In this document: in pieces, positions 9,625-16,929 of the stretch
How the letters are laid out: each line of letters starts with the position of its first letter
Numbering within the stretch: the first letter of the stretch is position 1
Assembly (NCBI GenBank): GCA_024681875.1
Contig: JAILAA010000014.1
Location: 1-34,643 of the forward strand
Direction of reading: 5' to 3'
Length of the DNA: 34,643 nucleotides
DNA from: Prevotella sp.
Lineage (GTDB): Bacteria; Bacteroidota; Bacteroidia; Bacteroidales; Bacteroidaceae
Made by a program: the position numbers and the translations under genes
Notes under the pieces: model-generated
Database searches by the model: none
Told to the model about the DNA's origin: nothing
The model's input: only the letters and a program-made list of their open reading frames with translations

Positions 9625-9999
9625 ATGGACAAAATGACAAAAGAGCAGACTAATCTGTTTTCCATCATCGCAGCAGTTCTGATGCTGGTGGCTTTCTTTT
9701 TCGTGAAGATGGGTTATGGCGCCCCTGTTGAATGGATTGGCAAAGTCGGATGGTTTGGCACCATCACGCTGATTCTGGCCTTGTTGGCTCCCATCTACAC
9801 CTGCCTGTACGCTTTCCGCGACCAAAAGGCTTTGGAGCCTCTGAAGCCTATCTTCGTGCTTAGCCCGGGCCTGGCTTTTGCCCTGCCCCTCATTGCCCTT
9901 GGCCTTTGCCTCTTCGCTATGTATTTCGACGGTGGCTGGCCCGTCATTCTCTATGCCATTGGTGCTGCAGCCATCTTCTACGTCGGCCAGAAGAGCTAA
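9625..9999 (+). CDS. Small four-helix membrane protein, unknown function
   Basis: A 124-aa protein with about four membrane segments (about 10-30, 42-66, 76-101, 104-121), a short polar N-terminus (MDKMTKEQTN) and a loop with Phe-Arg-Asp-Gln-Lys between helices 2 and 3. It follows the previous membrane protein by 48 nt. The two share layout (helical hairpins, a C-terminal Tyr/Ala/Ile-rich helix ending in a Lys-containing tail), so they could be distant paralogues; pairwise similarity is low by eye. No function can be assigned. The ATG at 9625 is the first in frame after an A-rich leader. Confidence 0.8.
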   Translation: MDKMTKEQTNLFSIIAAVLMLVAFFFVKMGYGAPVEWIGKVGWFGTITLILALLAPIYTCLYAFRDQKALEPLKPIFVLSPGLAFALPLIALGLCLFAMYFDGGWPVILYAIGAAAIFYVGQKS

Positions 10000-10047
10000 T
10001 CTGGGTTAGTCGATCATCAAGGTTTAGATATATATTATTCCCCCTAT

Positions 10048-10082
10048 AACGCAGAGACTTAGCCAGCCTAAGTCCCTGCGTT
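10048..10082. repeat. Long near-perfect inverted repeat (15-bp stem)
   Basis: Arms AACGCAGAGACTTAG and CTAAGTCCCTGCGTT pair over 15 positions with one mismatch around a 5-nt loop (CCAGC). It ends 19 nt before the ATG of the TIGR04076 gene. It could end the upstream membrane-protein transcript, but no T-run follows on either strand, so a dispersed palindromic repeat is also possible. Confidence 0.7.
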
Positions 10083-10101
10083 GCAATTATCCTTTGTTGC
10101 A

Positions 10102-10407
10102 ATGGACAAAGTCAGAATAACAGCCATCCGCCAAACGGTCTATGAAGACTTGATGGCGCAGTATGAGAACCCGATTGAGCATACCTGCGATGTCCGTGAA
10201 GGGCAGCAGTGGATTTCCATTGACGGACAGTGCCCGGAAGGGATGTGTCCAGCGGCCTGGGGCTCCATGCGAGAGTTTGTCGAGTCGCTGGCTCAAGGCA
10301 AGGGAAACTTCTACGATGGCTGGATGAAGAATCCCATGAGTGCCATGATCAGCTGCAATGACGGTTTCCGCCCTTTCAGCTTTTATATTGAAAAGGTTAT
10401 TGAATAG
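10102..10407 (+). CDS. TIGR04076 family protein
   Basis: A 101-aa soluble protein of the small, functionally uncharacterised TIGR04076 family. Family hallmarks that can be seen are an N-terminal KVRITAI strand, C-D-V-R-E-G-Q near residue 31, G-x-C-P-x-A-W near 48, a central helix, and G-N-F-Y-x-G-W-M followed by C-N-D-G-x-R-P. Three cysteines and conserved aromatics suggest a binding site, but none has been established. The ATG at 10102 is chosen over a TTG at 10081, which lies in the upstream hairpin. Its stop overlaps the convergent downstream gene by 11 nt. Confidence 0.85.
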   Translation: MDKVRITAIRQTVYEDLMAQYENPIEHTCDVREGQQWISIDGQCPEGMCPAAWGSMREFVESLAQGKGNFYDGWMKNPMSAMISCNDGFRPFSFYIEKVIE

Positions 10408-11272
10408 CTGTTTTAACTATCTCCATCAGCTCTTCCGAGGGTTGGGCAATGGCATCTGTGGGCAGTAGATGCCAGCTGACGGTCCAGTGGAGTTCTTCAC
10501 CGGGCTGCAGCAACGTGTAGGCCCCTTGGCTCTCCAATTCAATATAGGTCTTTCCGCGGTTGACGTAGACTTGTATCTCGGCCTCACCAGGGGCGGGCTC
10601 ATCAGCCTGCAAGTCTTGGAATGTCTTCACCAGAAGCAGGCCGTTGGCATAATAAGCTAACCAACCGTGACCGTCGGCGTTCACCTTGCGGTTTTGCGGA
10701 GCCTCGTCTGTCCTGTACCATGCAGCACCGTGGCCACTCTCAAAGGTCATCAGTCCGGCAGGCCAGATGCTGTCGGCAGGCGTGTCGAAAAAAATAACAC
10801 CGTCGCCATTGGGAACACGCGTAATCTCCCACGGAGCCACATGGCGTGGCTCGCTGCCTTCGTTCTTGATGGAATAGGTGATGGCGAAAGAGGCCCCCGT
10901 GTCGTCAACGGCGAAGTTCTTGCCCACACTGAGTCCCAGGCGTTCTGATATCTGACTGTTGATGGCCAGACTCTTTTCAGACTGCTGCACCAACGTGTAG
11001 GCCATTTTGTCGAATTCAGGCACTGGCGGCCAGTTCCATTCCTTCTGGGGACTCGTCCAGAAGGTGCTGCCAAAAGACTCCGGCCAGCGTGATTGTGACA
11101 ACACTTCCTTGTCCTGATATTTCAGCGACAGAATTTTTCCGCCCTTTGCGGTGTCGATGGTCATGGTTACGTCTCCGTTCTTCAAGGTGAAAAGCTTATC
11201 GTCGTCGTTACCAATGGCTATTGCTGACAAGCCGGCAAACGTTAGCGAAATAAATAAAAGAATCCGTTTCAT
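10397..11272 (-). CDS. Secreted DUF4380-like (galactose-mutarotase-fold) protein
   Basis: A 291-aa protein with a signal peptide (MKRILLFISLTFAGLSAIA) and an all-beta body. The pattern GGKILSLKYQDKEVLS, FGSTFWTSPQKEWNWPP, VAPWEITRVPNG, WLAYYANGLLLVKTF and PGEAEIQVYVN resembles proteins annotated DUF4380, which share the aldose-1-epimerase beta-sandwich. A sugar-binding or sugar-modifying role is therefore inference only. The ATG at 11272 is chosen because it begins the signal peptide; the frame is open upstream to 11350 but that adds a charged, non-signal stretch and covers the promoter box. It is convergent with the TIGR04076 gene. Confidence 0.75.
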   Translation of the reverse strand: MKRILLFISLTFAGLSAIAIGNDDDKLFTLKNGDVTMTIDTAKGGKILSLKYQDKEVLSQSRWPESFGSTFWTSPQKEWNWPPVPEFDKMAYTLVQQSEKSLAINSQISERLGLSVGKNFAVDDTGASFAITYSIKNEGSEPRHVAPWEITRVPNGDGVIFFDTPADSIWPAGLMTFESGHGAAWYRTDEAPQNRKVNADGHGWLAYYANGLLLVKTFQDLQADEPAPGEAEIQVYVNRGKTYIELESQGAYTLLQPGEELHWTVSWHLLPTDAIAQPSEELMEIVKTAIQ

Positions 11273-11316
11273 CTGTTGAATTTGATGTAGCATATTGATG
11301 CTTCTTATTTCGGCGA

Positions 11317-11351
11317 CAAAAATACGCTTTTTTTCCCAATTGGAGAACAAA
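11317..11351 (-). promoter_or_regulatory. Probable promoter for the DUF4380-like gene
   Basis: TATTTTTG (11324-11317, minus strand) fits the -7 box, with TTTG at 11351-11348 upstream. The spacer is 23 nt, a little longer than the usual 19-21, so confidence is moderate. Confidence 0.45.
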
Positions 11352-11365
11352 AATGGGAAATATTT

Positions 11366-11388
11366 TTTAGACCGCGTCGCGGTTTAAA
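11366..11388. repeat. Palindrome between divergent genes
   Basis: TTTAGACCGCG and CGCGGTTTAAA pair over 11 positions with one mismatch around a single T. It lies between the promoters of the DUF4380-like gene and the SIMPL gene. No T-run follows on either strand, so an operator-like site is more likely than a terminator. Confidence 0.55.
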
Positions 11389-11431
11389 CAAATCCTATTA
11401 ACCGTAAATTAAGTACATTTAAGAGAAAAAT

Positions 11432-11463
11432 TTTGGCGGTATGCGCGGAAATTCGTTAATTTG
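11432..11463 (+). promoter_or_regulatory. Promoter for the SIMPL gene (and perhaps the 1411-aa protein)
   Basis: TTTG (11432-11435), 20 nt, then TTAATTTG (11456-11463), one base off TAnnTTTG. An SD-like AGAAAGGA stands at 11491-11498, before the ATG at 11506. Confidence 0.6.
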
Positions 11464-11505
11464 CAGGCAGAATAGTATTCACTTAAAAAAAGAAAGGATT
11501 TTACT

Positions 11506-12189
11506 ATGAACAGAATGAAGGAAGCCATCATCCTGGCTGTGGGCCTGGTGGTGATGGGATGGTGCATCAAGTGCGGCATTGACAACTTTGCCAACAAGGA
11601 TCGCAAGGTGACTGTGAAAGGCCTGGCTGAGCGCGAGGTGAACGCCGACAAGGTGACGTGGAGCATCAGCACCACTGAGATGGGCAACGACCTGCCCGCC
11701 CTCTACCAGCGCATCAATGAGCAGGCTGGTAAAATCAAGGCGTTCTTCGTACAGAACGGTCTTGACGAGAACGAGATTACCATCAATCCGCCGCGTGTGA
11801 ACGACTTAGAGGCTAACACATGGAGCGAGAACCGTAAGAGCTACCGCTACACAGCTTCGACCTCTGTCACCGTTTATACGAAAAAGGTGGAGGAAGTGAA
11901 TAAAATCATCTCGAAACAGGGTGACCTCTTGGAGCAGGGCGTGGCCATTGAGAGCGGCTATCCCGACTATGAACTGGCCTCCTTCCAGGATTTGAAGCCT
12001 GAGATGATGTCAGAGGCCATCAAGGCAGCAAGAAAGACGGCCGACCAGTTTGCCGAGGCCAGTGGCTCCAGCCTTGGCGGCATCCTCTCAGCCGGTCAGG
12101 GACAGTTCGAGATTGACGACCGCGACCAGAATACGCCCTACATCAAGAAGGTGCGTGTGGTGACCACAGTTACGTATTCGCTTGATTAA
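11506..12189 (+). CDS. SIMPL (DUF541) domain membrane-anchored protein
   Basis: A 227-aa protein with one N-terminal membrane anchor (about 7-27) and a periplasmic SIMPL/DUF541 domain from about 36 to the end. Typical segments are [54 protein letters not shown] and a C-terminal [17 protein letters not shown] proteins occur widely in the envelope; their function is mostly undefined (some are linked to stress resistance or to partner kinases in animals). The stop is only 6 nt before the ATG of the 1411-aa secreted protein, so the two are probably transcribed together. Confidence 0.9.
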   Translation: MNRMKEAIILAVGLVVMGWCIKCGIDNFANKDRKVTVKGLAEREVNADKVTWSISTTEMGNDLPALYQRINEQAGKIKAFFVQNGLDENEITINPPRVNDLEANTWSENRKSYRYTASTSVTVYTKKVEEVNKIISKQGDLLEQGVAIESGYPDYELASFQDLKPEMMSEAIKAARKTADQFAEASGSSLGGILSAGQGQFEIDDRDQNTPYIKKVRVVTTVTYSLD

Positions 12190-12195
12190 AGGATT

Positions 12196-15100
12196 ATGAA
12201 AAAAGCGAAATTGTTTCTTTTAATACTGATAGCCGTCGTCGCAGGGACAAATGCCGCCCTCGCCGACGGCTATGTCGTAGATTTTAACACCCCCGTCACC
12301 ACCTCCAACCACGACTTCTTGGTGGCCAAAGGGTGGGGACACATCGTGCCTAACAGCGACTACGACGGCTATGGCCCCTATTACATGACGTACAGCTACT
12401 ATGATGACAAGGGCGTCGACGGTACGGGTACGCTCTATGCGGCCCGTCAGTATGCCGGCGACTACGCCGGGGGTGAGACTATTCACGACCTGCTGGTGAC
12501 TCCGAAGGTCAGTGGCGTTGTCACCCTCGATGTCAAGGCGTCTATCAGTGCCAGTTCGTCAAATAATGCCTTCGTCGAGGTCTATGCCATTAACGACGAC
12601 GGCACCCGCGGCAGCCTGCTGAAAACCATTAAGCAAGAGATTGCCGGCTATAATTCAGGCAACCAGACAAGGTGGAACACCTTCACCCTGTCCGAGCTCG
12701 CCGAGGGCCAGAAACTGGGCTTGCGCCTGCAGTATGTATATGTGGATAACTTCACGGCATCTGGCGTCGACATTCCCCAAGAGTGCACGCTGCAGGTGAC
12801 CAACGTGGCTAACCTTGAAGGCAGCACTGGCACTGCAGGCACCACTACCTACTTCACACAGCAGGCCGATGGCACGCTGAAGGTGCAGCTGCAGGTGATG
12901 CTGACGAACACCGGCGACTACGACTTTGCAGTCGGAGACGAGGGCTACAGCCTGACACTGGCCCGTGCTTCATACGCCAGTGGCACAAAGACTTATTATG
13001 ACGATGCCAGTGTAAGCATCGCCGAGCCTCTTGCTGCCGGTGAGACGAAGTCCATCGACGTTGACTTTTCTGTGCCTTACACCCCCGACTGGGCCTATTG
13101 GTTTGTCCGCGAGAACATCAGTGGCACCACCTCGTCATCCTTCCGCTATGCCGGCGTGAAGGCATACGAGTCGAACTTCGTGTTCCGTGAGGCAGGATCA
13201 ACCAGTACCAGCAGTCTCTCTGCCGACCATTGGGGAACCATTACCGAGCGCACGACCAAAAGCTATGAGATTGCCAATACTGGCACTGCGCCGCTGACTA
13301 TTACGGCCATCATACTGCCCGAGGGCTTCACTGAAGAAGATGCCCTAGAGATTCCAGCCGATGGCCTTGAGGTGGCAGCAGGCAGCACCCTGTCGCTGAA
13401 CATCACCAACGATGCCGCTGTCACGGGCACATACGTCGGCACGCTGTCCGTCAGCTATATCCCTGCCTTGGCAGAGGAAGCCACCAGCTACACCATGGAG
13501 CTCTCGGCCACCGTGATCAGTGCCAACACCTGGACGGCCGACTTCAACAACACTTCCTCTACGGTTGCCTATCCTGTCGGCGCCATAGCCGAGGGCGGCA
13601 TCAACAGCGACTACCAGTATATCGCCTCTAACAACTATAACAACTGGATCAAGGGCCGCACCCTTTCGAGCTATGCCACAGAGAACAATAAGTTCATCAC
13701 TCCGAAGCTGCATGCTGCTGCTGGCGACAAGCTGACTTTCGATGTAAAGGGAGTCAGCGGCGCCAACTATTACGCCAAGGTCTATGTGTCAACCGACCGT
13801 AAGACTTGGGGCGAGCCTGTGGCAACCTACACCTATGGAGAAACAGAGGGCACCGAGGCCATCGGTGCTTCGTGGGTGAACAAGACCATCACCTTCGACA
13901 CCGAGGGCGACTATTATGTAGCCTTCGCACTCTATGGCGAGTTCTGCATCGACAATATCATCGGTTTGGAGAAGGTGGACGTGGCCCACGACCTCTTCAT
14001 CAAGAGCGTCAACTGGCCGCACGATGCCGAAGGCTCGGTGAAGAGCGGCACCGCCCTTACCAGACCCAGCGTCGACATCATCCCGCTGACATCGGAGGCT
14101 GCCGACAACTACACCGTGAAGTACGTTTATGGAGACAACGAGGTTGCAATCGAGTCGAAGACTCTGAAGGCCAGCGCCAGCAGCACTACCTCGTTCACTG
14201 CGTCGTTCACTCCGACGGTCGATCAAACCACTACGTTCCCCGCAACGAAGGTGGTCTTCGAGTTCATTGACGGCACGACGTTTGAGACCGACCCCTTCGA
14301 CCTCACCGTCACCAACGAGCCCGTCTTCCACTTCCTGAACACCAAGCCCAGCAGCAGGTGGTATGAGCCTACTGACCGCACTGAGCCCATCGCCTTCGGC
14401 CGTACCAATGTGGCAGCCACACAGCGCTTCATCATCTTCAACTGGGGCTCCGCTCCGCTAACCGTTGATGCCATCACGTTGCCCGATGGCTTTACCACCC
14501 CTACCGAGTTCCCCATGACCGTGGCTGCCTTCAACGGTGAGAACGACGGCATCGACGCCTCCTGTCAGACACTCGACATCATCTTCTCGGCCGAGACCGC
14601 CGGCGACTACAGTGGCGACATGGTCATCACCTATAGCGGAGACAAGTCTTTCACGCTGCCCGTCAGCGGCACCATGCTCGATCCCGCTAAGTGGTACGCC
14701 AACTTCGGCAGCGAGAGCAACCAGTGGCCCGCCGGAACCGTCTATCAGAAGAATGTCAGCACAACGTATGTGGCCGCTGGCGACTATGCCATCACCTGTT
14801 CAGGAGCCACCGACAACCTCTTCATCACCCCGAAGCTGACGGCTGCCGCAGGAGACAAGCTGGCCTTCGATGCCAAGCTCTACAGCACCAGCTGGAGCGA
14901 GGGCAAGGTGGTGGTCTACGCAGCCGCCACCCGCGAAGAACTGGTGAACTTCGACCCCGATAACGACACACGCACGCCACTCTTCAGCGTCAGCGGACAG
15001 GACGAGACAAATCCGATGACCACCGACTACCAGACCTTCGAGGTGCCCGCCGTTGCCGGCGACAACTACTACGCCTTCGAGATAAGCGGACGCCCCTATG

Positions 15101-16431
15101 TCGACGAGCTCTACGGTCTGACACAGACCGACGTGCCCCATGACTGGATGCTCGTATCTTCCAATATCCCCACTGAGGCTATGCAGAACGTGGCCAGCAC
15201 CGCAACGGTGAGCATCGTCAACTTCGGCGTGGCCGACGAGGCTGCTGATAGTTACGCTGCCACGCTCTATATCGACGGCGAGGCCGCAGCTACTGCACAG
15301 GGCGTCGAGCTGCCGATGAGCCATCAGCTGAGTGATGCAGGCCACCAGCTGCACATCACCTTCCGCACCCCGAAGATTGGCACCTTCCCCGTCTACGTCG
15401 AAGTGAAGGCTGGCGACTACAGTCTGAAGACCGACCCTGTCGACGTGACGTTTGTCGAAGAACAGCTGAAGAGCGATGCTACGGCCGAGGCCGACGGCAC
15501 CTCCTCCATGGCACCCCTGAACCTGAGCTATCTGAATAGTGAGTCGGTGTCGCTCTACACCTCCGACGTGCTCTCGGACAGCTATGGCCTGCCCGACGGC
15601 GCGAAAATCAAGTCGATCACCTACAAGGGTTACAAGACCACAGACCCGACCACGTCCATACTCAACATCTGGTATGAGTGGACAGACGACGCCGTGCAGG
15701 AAAAGCCTGCCGACGGATTGTACAACACCGAGGGAATGACGCAGGCAGTGGTCAACCAAGAGACGACTTGGCAGACGAAGGGCTCGCAGACAGCGTTGGA
15801 GGACTTCATCGTCCTGAACTTCGCCGAACCGCTCGTCTTCGAGCAGGGAAAGGCGCTGCGCATCGTCGTCCGTTCCAATGCCGAGGAATGGAAACAGGTG
15901 TTCTTTGAGAAGAGCACGACGGAAGGCCTGACCTATTACCATCAGAACGACACGAGGAGCACCTTCGAGACCAACAGTTGGAGCGTCACGGCCCTGCCAC
16001 TGCTCCACCTCGGTCTTGAAGCCACACCCGTCACCTTCTCCGGCACGGTCAGGAACGACAACGGCGAAGCCGTCGAGGGCGCCGTCGTGACGCTGGTGAG
16101 CACCGACGGCGACGACGTCCAGTATACCGGCACCACCGACATCACAGGCGCCTACACCATCAACGTCATCCAGGCAGCACGCCTCTACCATGTGAACGTG
16201 TCCGCCGAGGGCTATACCGACACCATAGGGCAAGACCTCAGCTTTGCTGCAGGCGACGTGGTGAAAGACTTTGTGCTCGTGCGCACCGCCACAGGCATCA
16301 CGACAGCCCGCACCCTCTATGGCGACGATGCACGTGTCTACACGCTCGACGGCAAGGAGGTGCATACCGGCAGCGGCGCCCTGCTCAAAGGCATTTACAT
16401 CATCCGCGGACGGAAGATTGCGGTGAAGTAA
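12196..16431 (+). CDS. Giant secreted multi-domain beta-sandwich protein (first tandem paralogue)
   Basis: A 1411-aa protein with a signal peptide (about 1-23). Domains by eye: a choice-of-anchor-J-like domain (about 28-195); a CARDB/Ig-like segment (about 198-320); an ASH-like domain (about 330-444, NTGTAPLTITAIILPEGF); a second jelly-roll (about 445-595, NNKFITPKLHAAAGDKLTFD); CARDB-like (about 596-708). The last three are repeated as ASH (709-831), jelly-roll (832-979) and CARDB (980-1090). Another beta-sandwich (1091-1278), a carboxypeptidase-regulatory-like domain (1279-1375) and a short tail ending GIYIIRGRKIAVK follow. No catalytic motif is visible, so an adhesive or structural surface role is inferred. 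It starts 6 nt after the SIMPL gene, with GGA before the ATG, and is colinear with the next large gene. Confidence 0.88.
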   Translation: MKKAKLFLLILIAVVAGTNAALADGYVVDFNTPVTTSNHDFLVAKGWGHIVPNSDYDGYGPYYMTYSYYDDKGVDGTGTLYAARQYAGDYAGGETIHDLLVTPKVSGVVTLDVKASISASSSNNAFVEVYAINDDGTRGSLLKTIKQEIAGYNSGNQTRWNTFTLSELAEGQKLGLRLQYVYVDNFTASGVDIPQECTLQVTNVANLEGSTGTAGTTTYFTQQADGTLKVQLQVMLTNTGDYDFAVGDEGYSLTLARASYASGTKTYYDDASVSIAEPLAAGETKSIDVDFSVPYTPDWAYWFVRENISGTTSSSFRYAGVKAYESNFVFREAGSTSTSSLSADHWGTITERTTKSYEIANTGTAPLTITAIILPEGFTEEDALEIPADGLEVAAGSTLSLNITNDAAVTGTYVGTLSVSYIPALAEEATSYTMELSATVISANTWTADFNNTSSTVAYPVGAIAEGGINSDYQYIASNNYNNWIKGRTLSSYATENNKFITPKLHAAAGDKLTFDVKGVSGANYYAKVYVSTDRKTWGEPVATYTYGETEGTEAIGASWVNKTITFDTEGDYYVAFALYGEFCIDNIIGLEKVDVAHDLFIKSVNWPHDAEGSVKSGTALTRPSVDIIPLTSEAADNYTVKYVYGDNEVAIESKTLKASASSTTSFTASFTPTVDQTTTFPATKVVFEFIDGTTFETDPFDLTVTNEPVFHFLNTKPSSRWYEPTDRTEPIAFGRTNVAATQRFIIFNWGSAPLTVDAITLPDGFTTPTEFPMTVAAFNGENDGIDASCQTLDIIFSAETAGDYSGDMVITYSGDKSFTLPVSGTMLDPAKWYANFGSESNQWPAGTVYQKNVSTTYVAAGDYAITCSGATDNLFITPKLTAAAGDKLAFDAKLYSTSWSEGKVVVYAAATREELVNFDPDNDTRTPLFSVSGQDETNPMTTDYQTFEVPAVAGDNYYAFEISGRPYVDELYGLTQTDVPHDWMLVSSNIPTEAMQNVASTATVSIVNFGVADEAADSYAATLYIDGEAAATAQGVELPMSHQLSDAGHQLHITFRTPKIGTFPVYVEVKAGDYSLKTDPVDVTFVEEQLKSDATAEADGTSSMAPLNLSYLNSESVSLYTSDVLSDSYGLPDGAKIKSITYKGYKTTDPTTSILNIWYEWTDDAVQEKPADGLYNTEGMTQAVVNQETTWQTKGSQTALEDFIVLNFAEPLVFEQGKALRIVVRSNAEEWKQVFFEKSTTEGLTYYHQNDTRSTFETNSWSVTALPLLHLGLEATPVTFSGTVRNDNGEAVEGAVVTLVSTDGDDVQYTGTTDITGAYTINVIQAARLYHVNVSAEGYTDTIGQDLSFAAGDVVKDFVLVRTATGITTARTLYGDDARVYTLDGKEVHTGSGALLKGIYIIRGRKIAVK

Positions 16432-16458
16432 GTGTAACGATTGCTCGTCCCGCCCCGG

Positions 16459-16759
16459 CCTTCGGCCACCTCGCCCCTTAAAGGGGTGGGGAGTTTTGAT
16501 ACCTCTGGCGCAGCAACTCCCCGCCCCTCCGCTCGTCATCCCGAAGGGTGACGCTTGCTACCAACGGGACGCAAGAAGGGGAGGGGCAGGGGTGGGGTCT
16601 GTAACTTACCCAGACTCTCCCCCGGCCCCTCCTTTGCAGGGAGGGGAGCAATTACTTTGCATGCCCTTCGTGCTCTCCGCCTCCGAGGTATCTCCTCCCC
16701 TCCCTGCAAGGGAGGGGGTGGGGGTGGGTCCGCCTTCGGCCACCTCGCCCCTTGGGGCG
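16459..16759. repeat. GC-rich palindromic repeat island
   Basis: Most of the 492-bp gap between the two giant genes is G/C-run palindromes on an otherwise A/T-rich spacer. Clear elements are CCCCTTAAAGGGG (16474-16486), an imperfect CCCCTCC/GGGAGGGG hairpin (16626-16646), a perfect 9-bp-stem hairpin around GCA (16697-16717), and a terminator-like hairpin at 16746. A 21-nt block (16459-16479) recurs exactly at 16733-16753. The pattern is like REP-type intergenic repeats; reading frames across it give only Pro/Gly-rich nonsense. Bases 16765-16843 are A/T-rich with no feature I can support. Confidence 0.7.
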
Positions 16760-16764
16760 TTTTT
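16746..16764 (+). terminator. Intrinsic terminator at the end of the repeat island
   Basis: CGCCCC-TT-GGGGCG followed by TTTTT: a perfect 6-bp G/C stem with a T-run. It is about 315 bp past the stop at 16431 and 80 bp before the next promoter, so it would separate the first giant gene's transcript from the following operon. Confidence 0.75.
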
Positions 16765-16843
16765 ATTATTTTCTCCCTTCCTCCCCCTCTTGCATTCCTT
16801 TTGTTAAGATTGTTTTTCCTTTTGCAAATAAATGGGTTGTTTT

Positions 16844-16875
16844 TTTGGCAATTTCGACAAAAAAATATACTTTTG
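16844..16875 (+). promoter_or_regulatory. Promoter for the 16930-29595 gene set
   Basis: TTTG (16844-16847), 20 nt, then TACTTTTG (16868-16875), a full match to the Bacteroidota consensus and spacing. The predicted start near 16882 gives a leader of about 48 nt. I see no comparable promoter in the later gaps of this block. Confidence 0.8.
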
Positions 16876-16929
16876 CACCTTCATTTGGTCCGAATTACAA
16901 CTAAATTAACAACTTAATAATTTTTGCGT

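Noticed and set aside
14800..16539. 579-codon open frame antisense to the 1411-aa gene
   Set aside because: It mirrors the codon pattern of the plus-strand gene (G/C-rich third positions leave the antisense frame open), has no promoter or signal, and gives an unnatural His/Val/Gly-rich product.
16496..16917. Pro/Gly-rich short ORFs between the giant genes
   Set aside because: They are readings of the palindromic G/C-run repeats; no hydrophobic core, no start signal.
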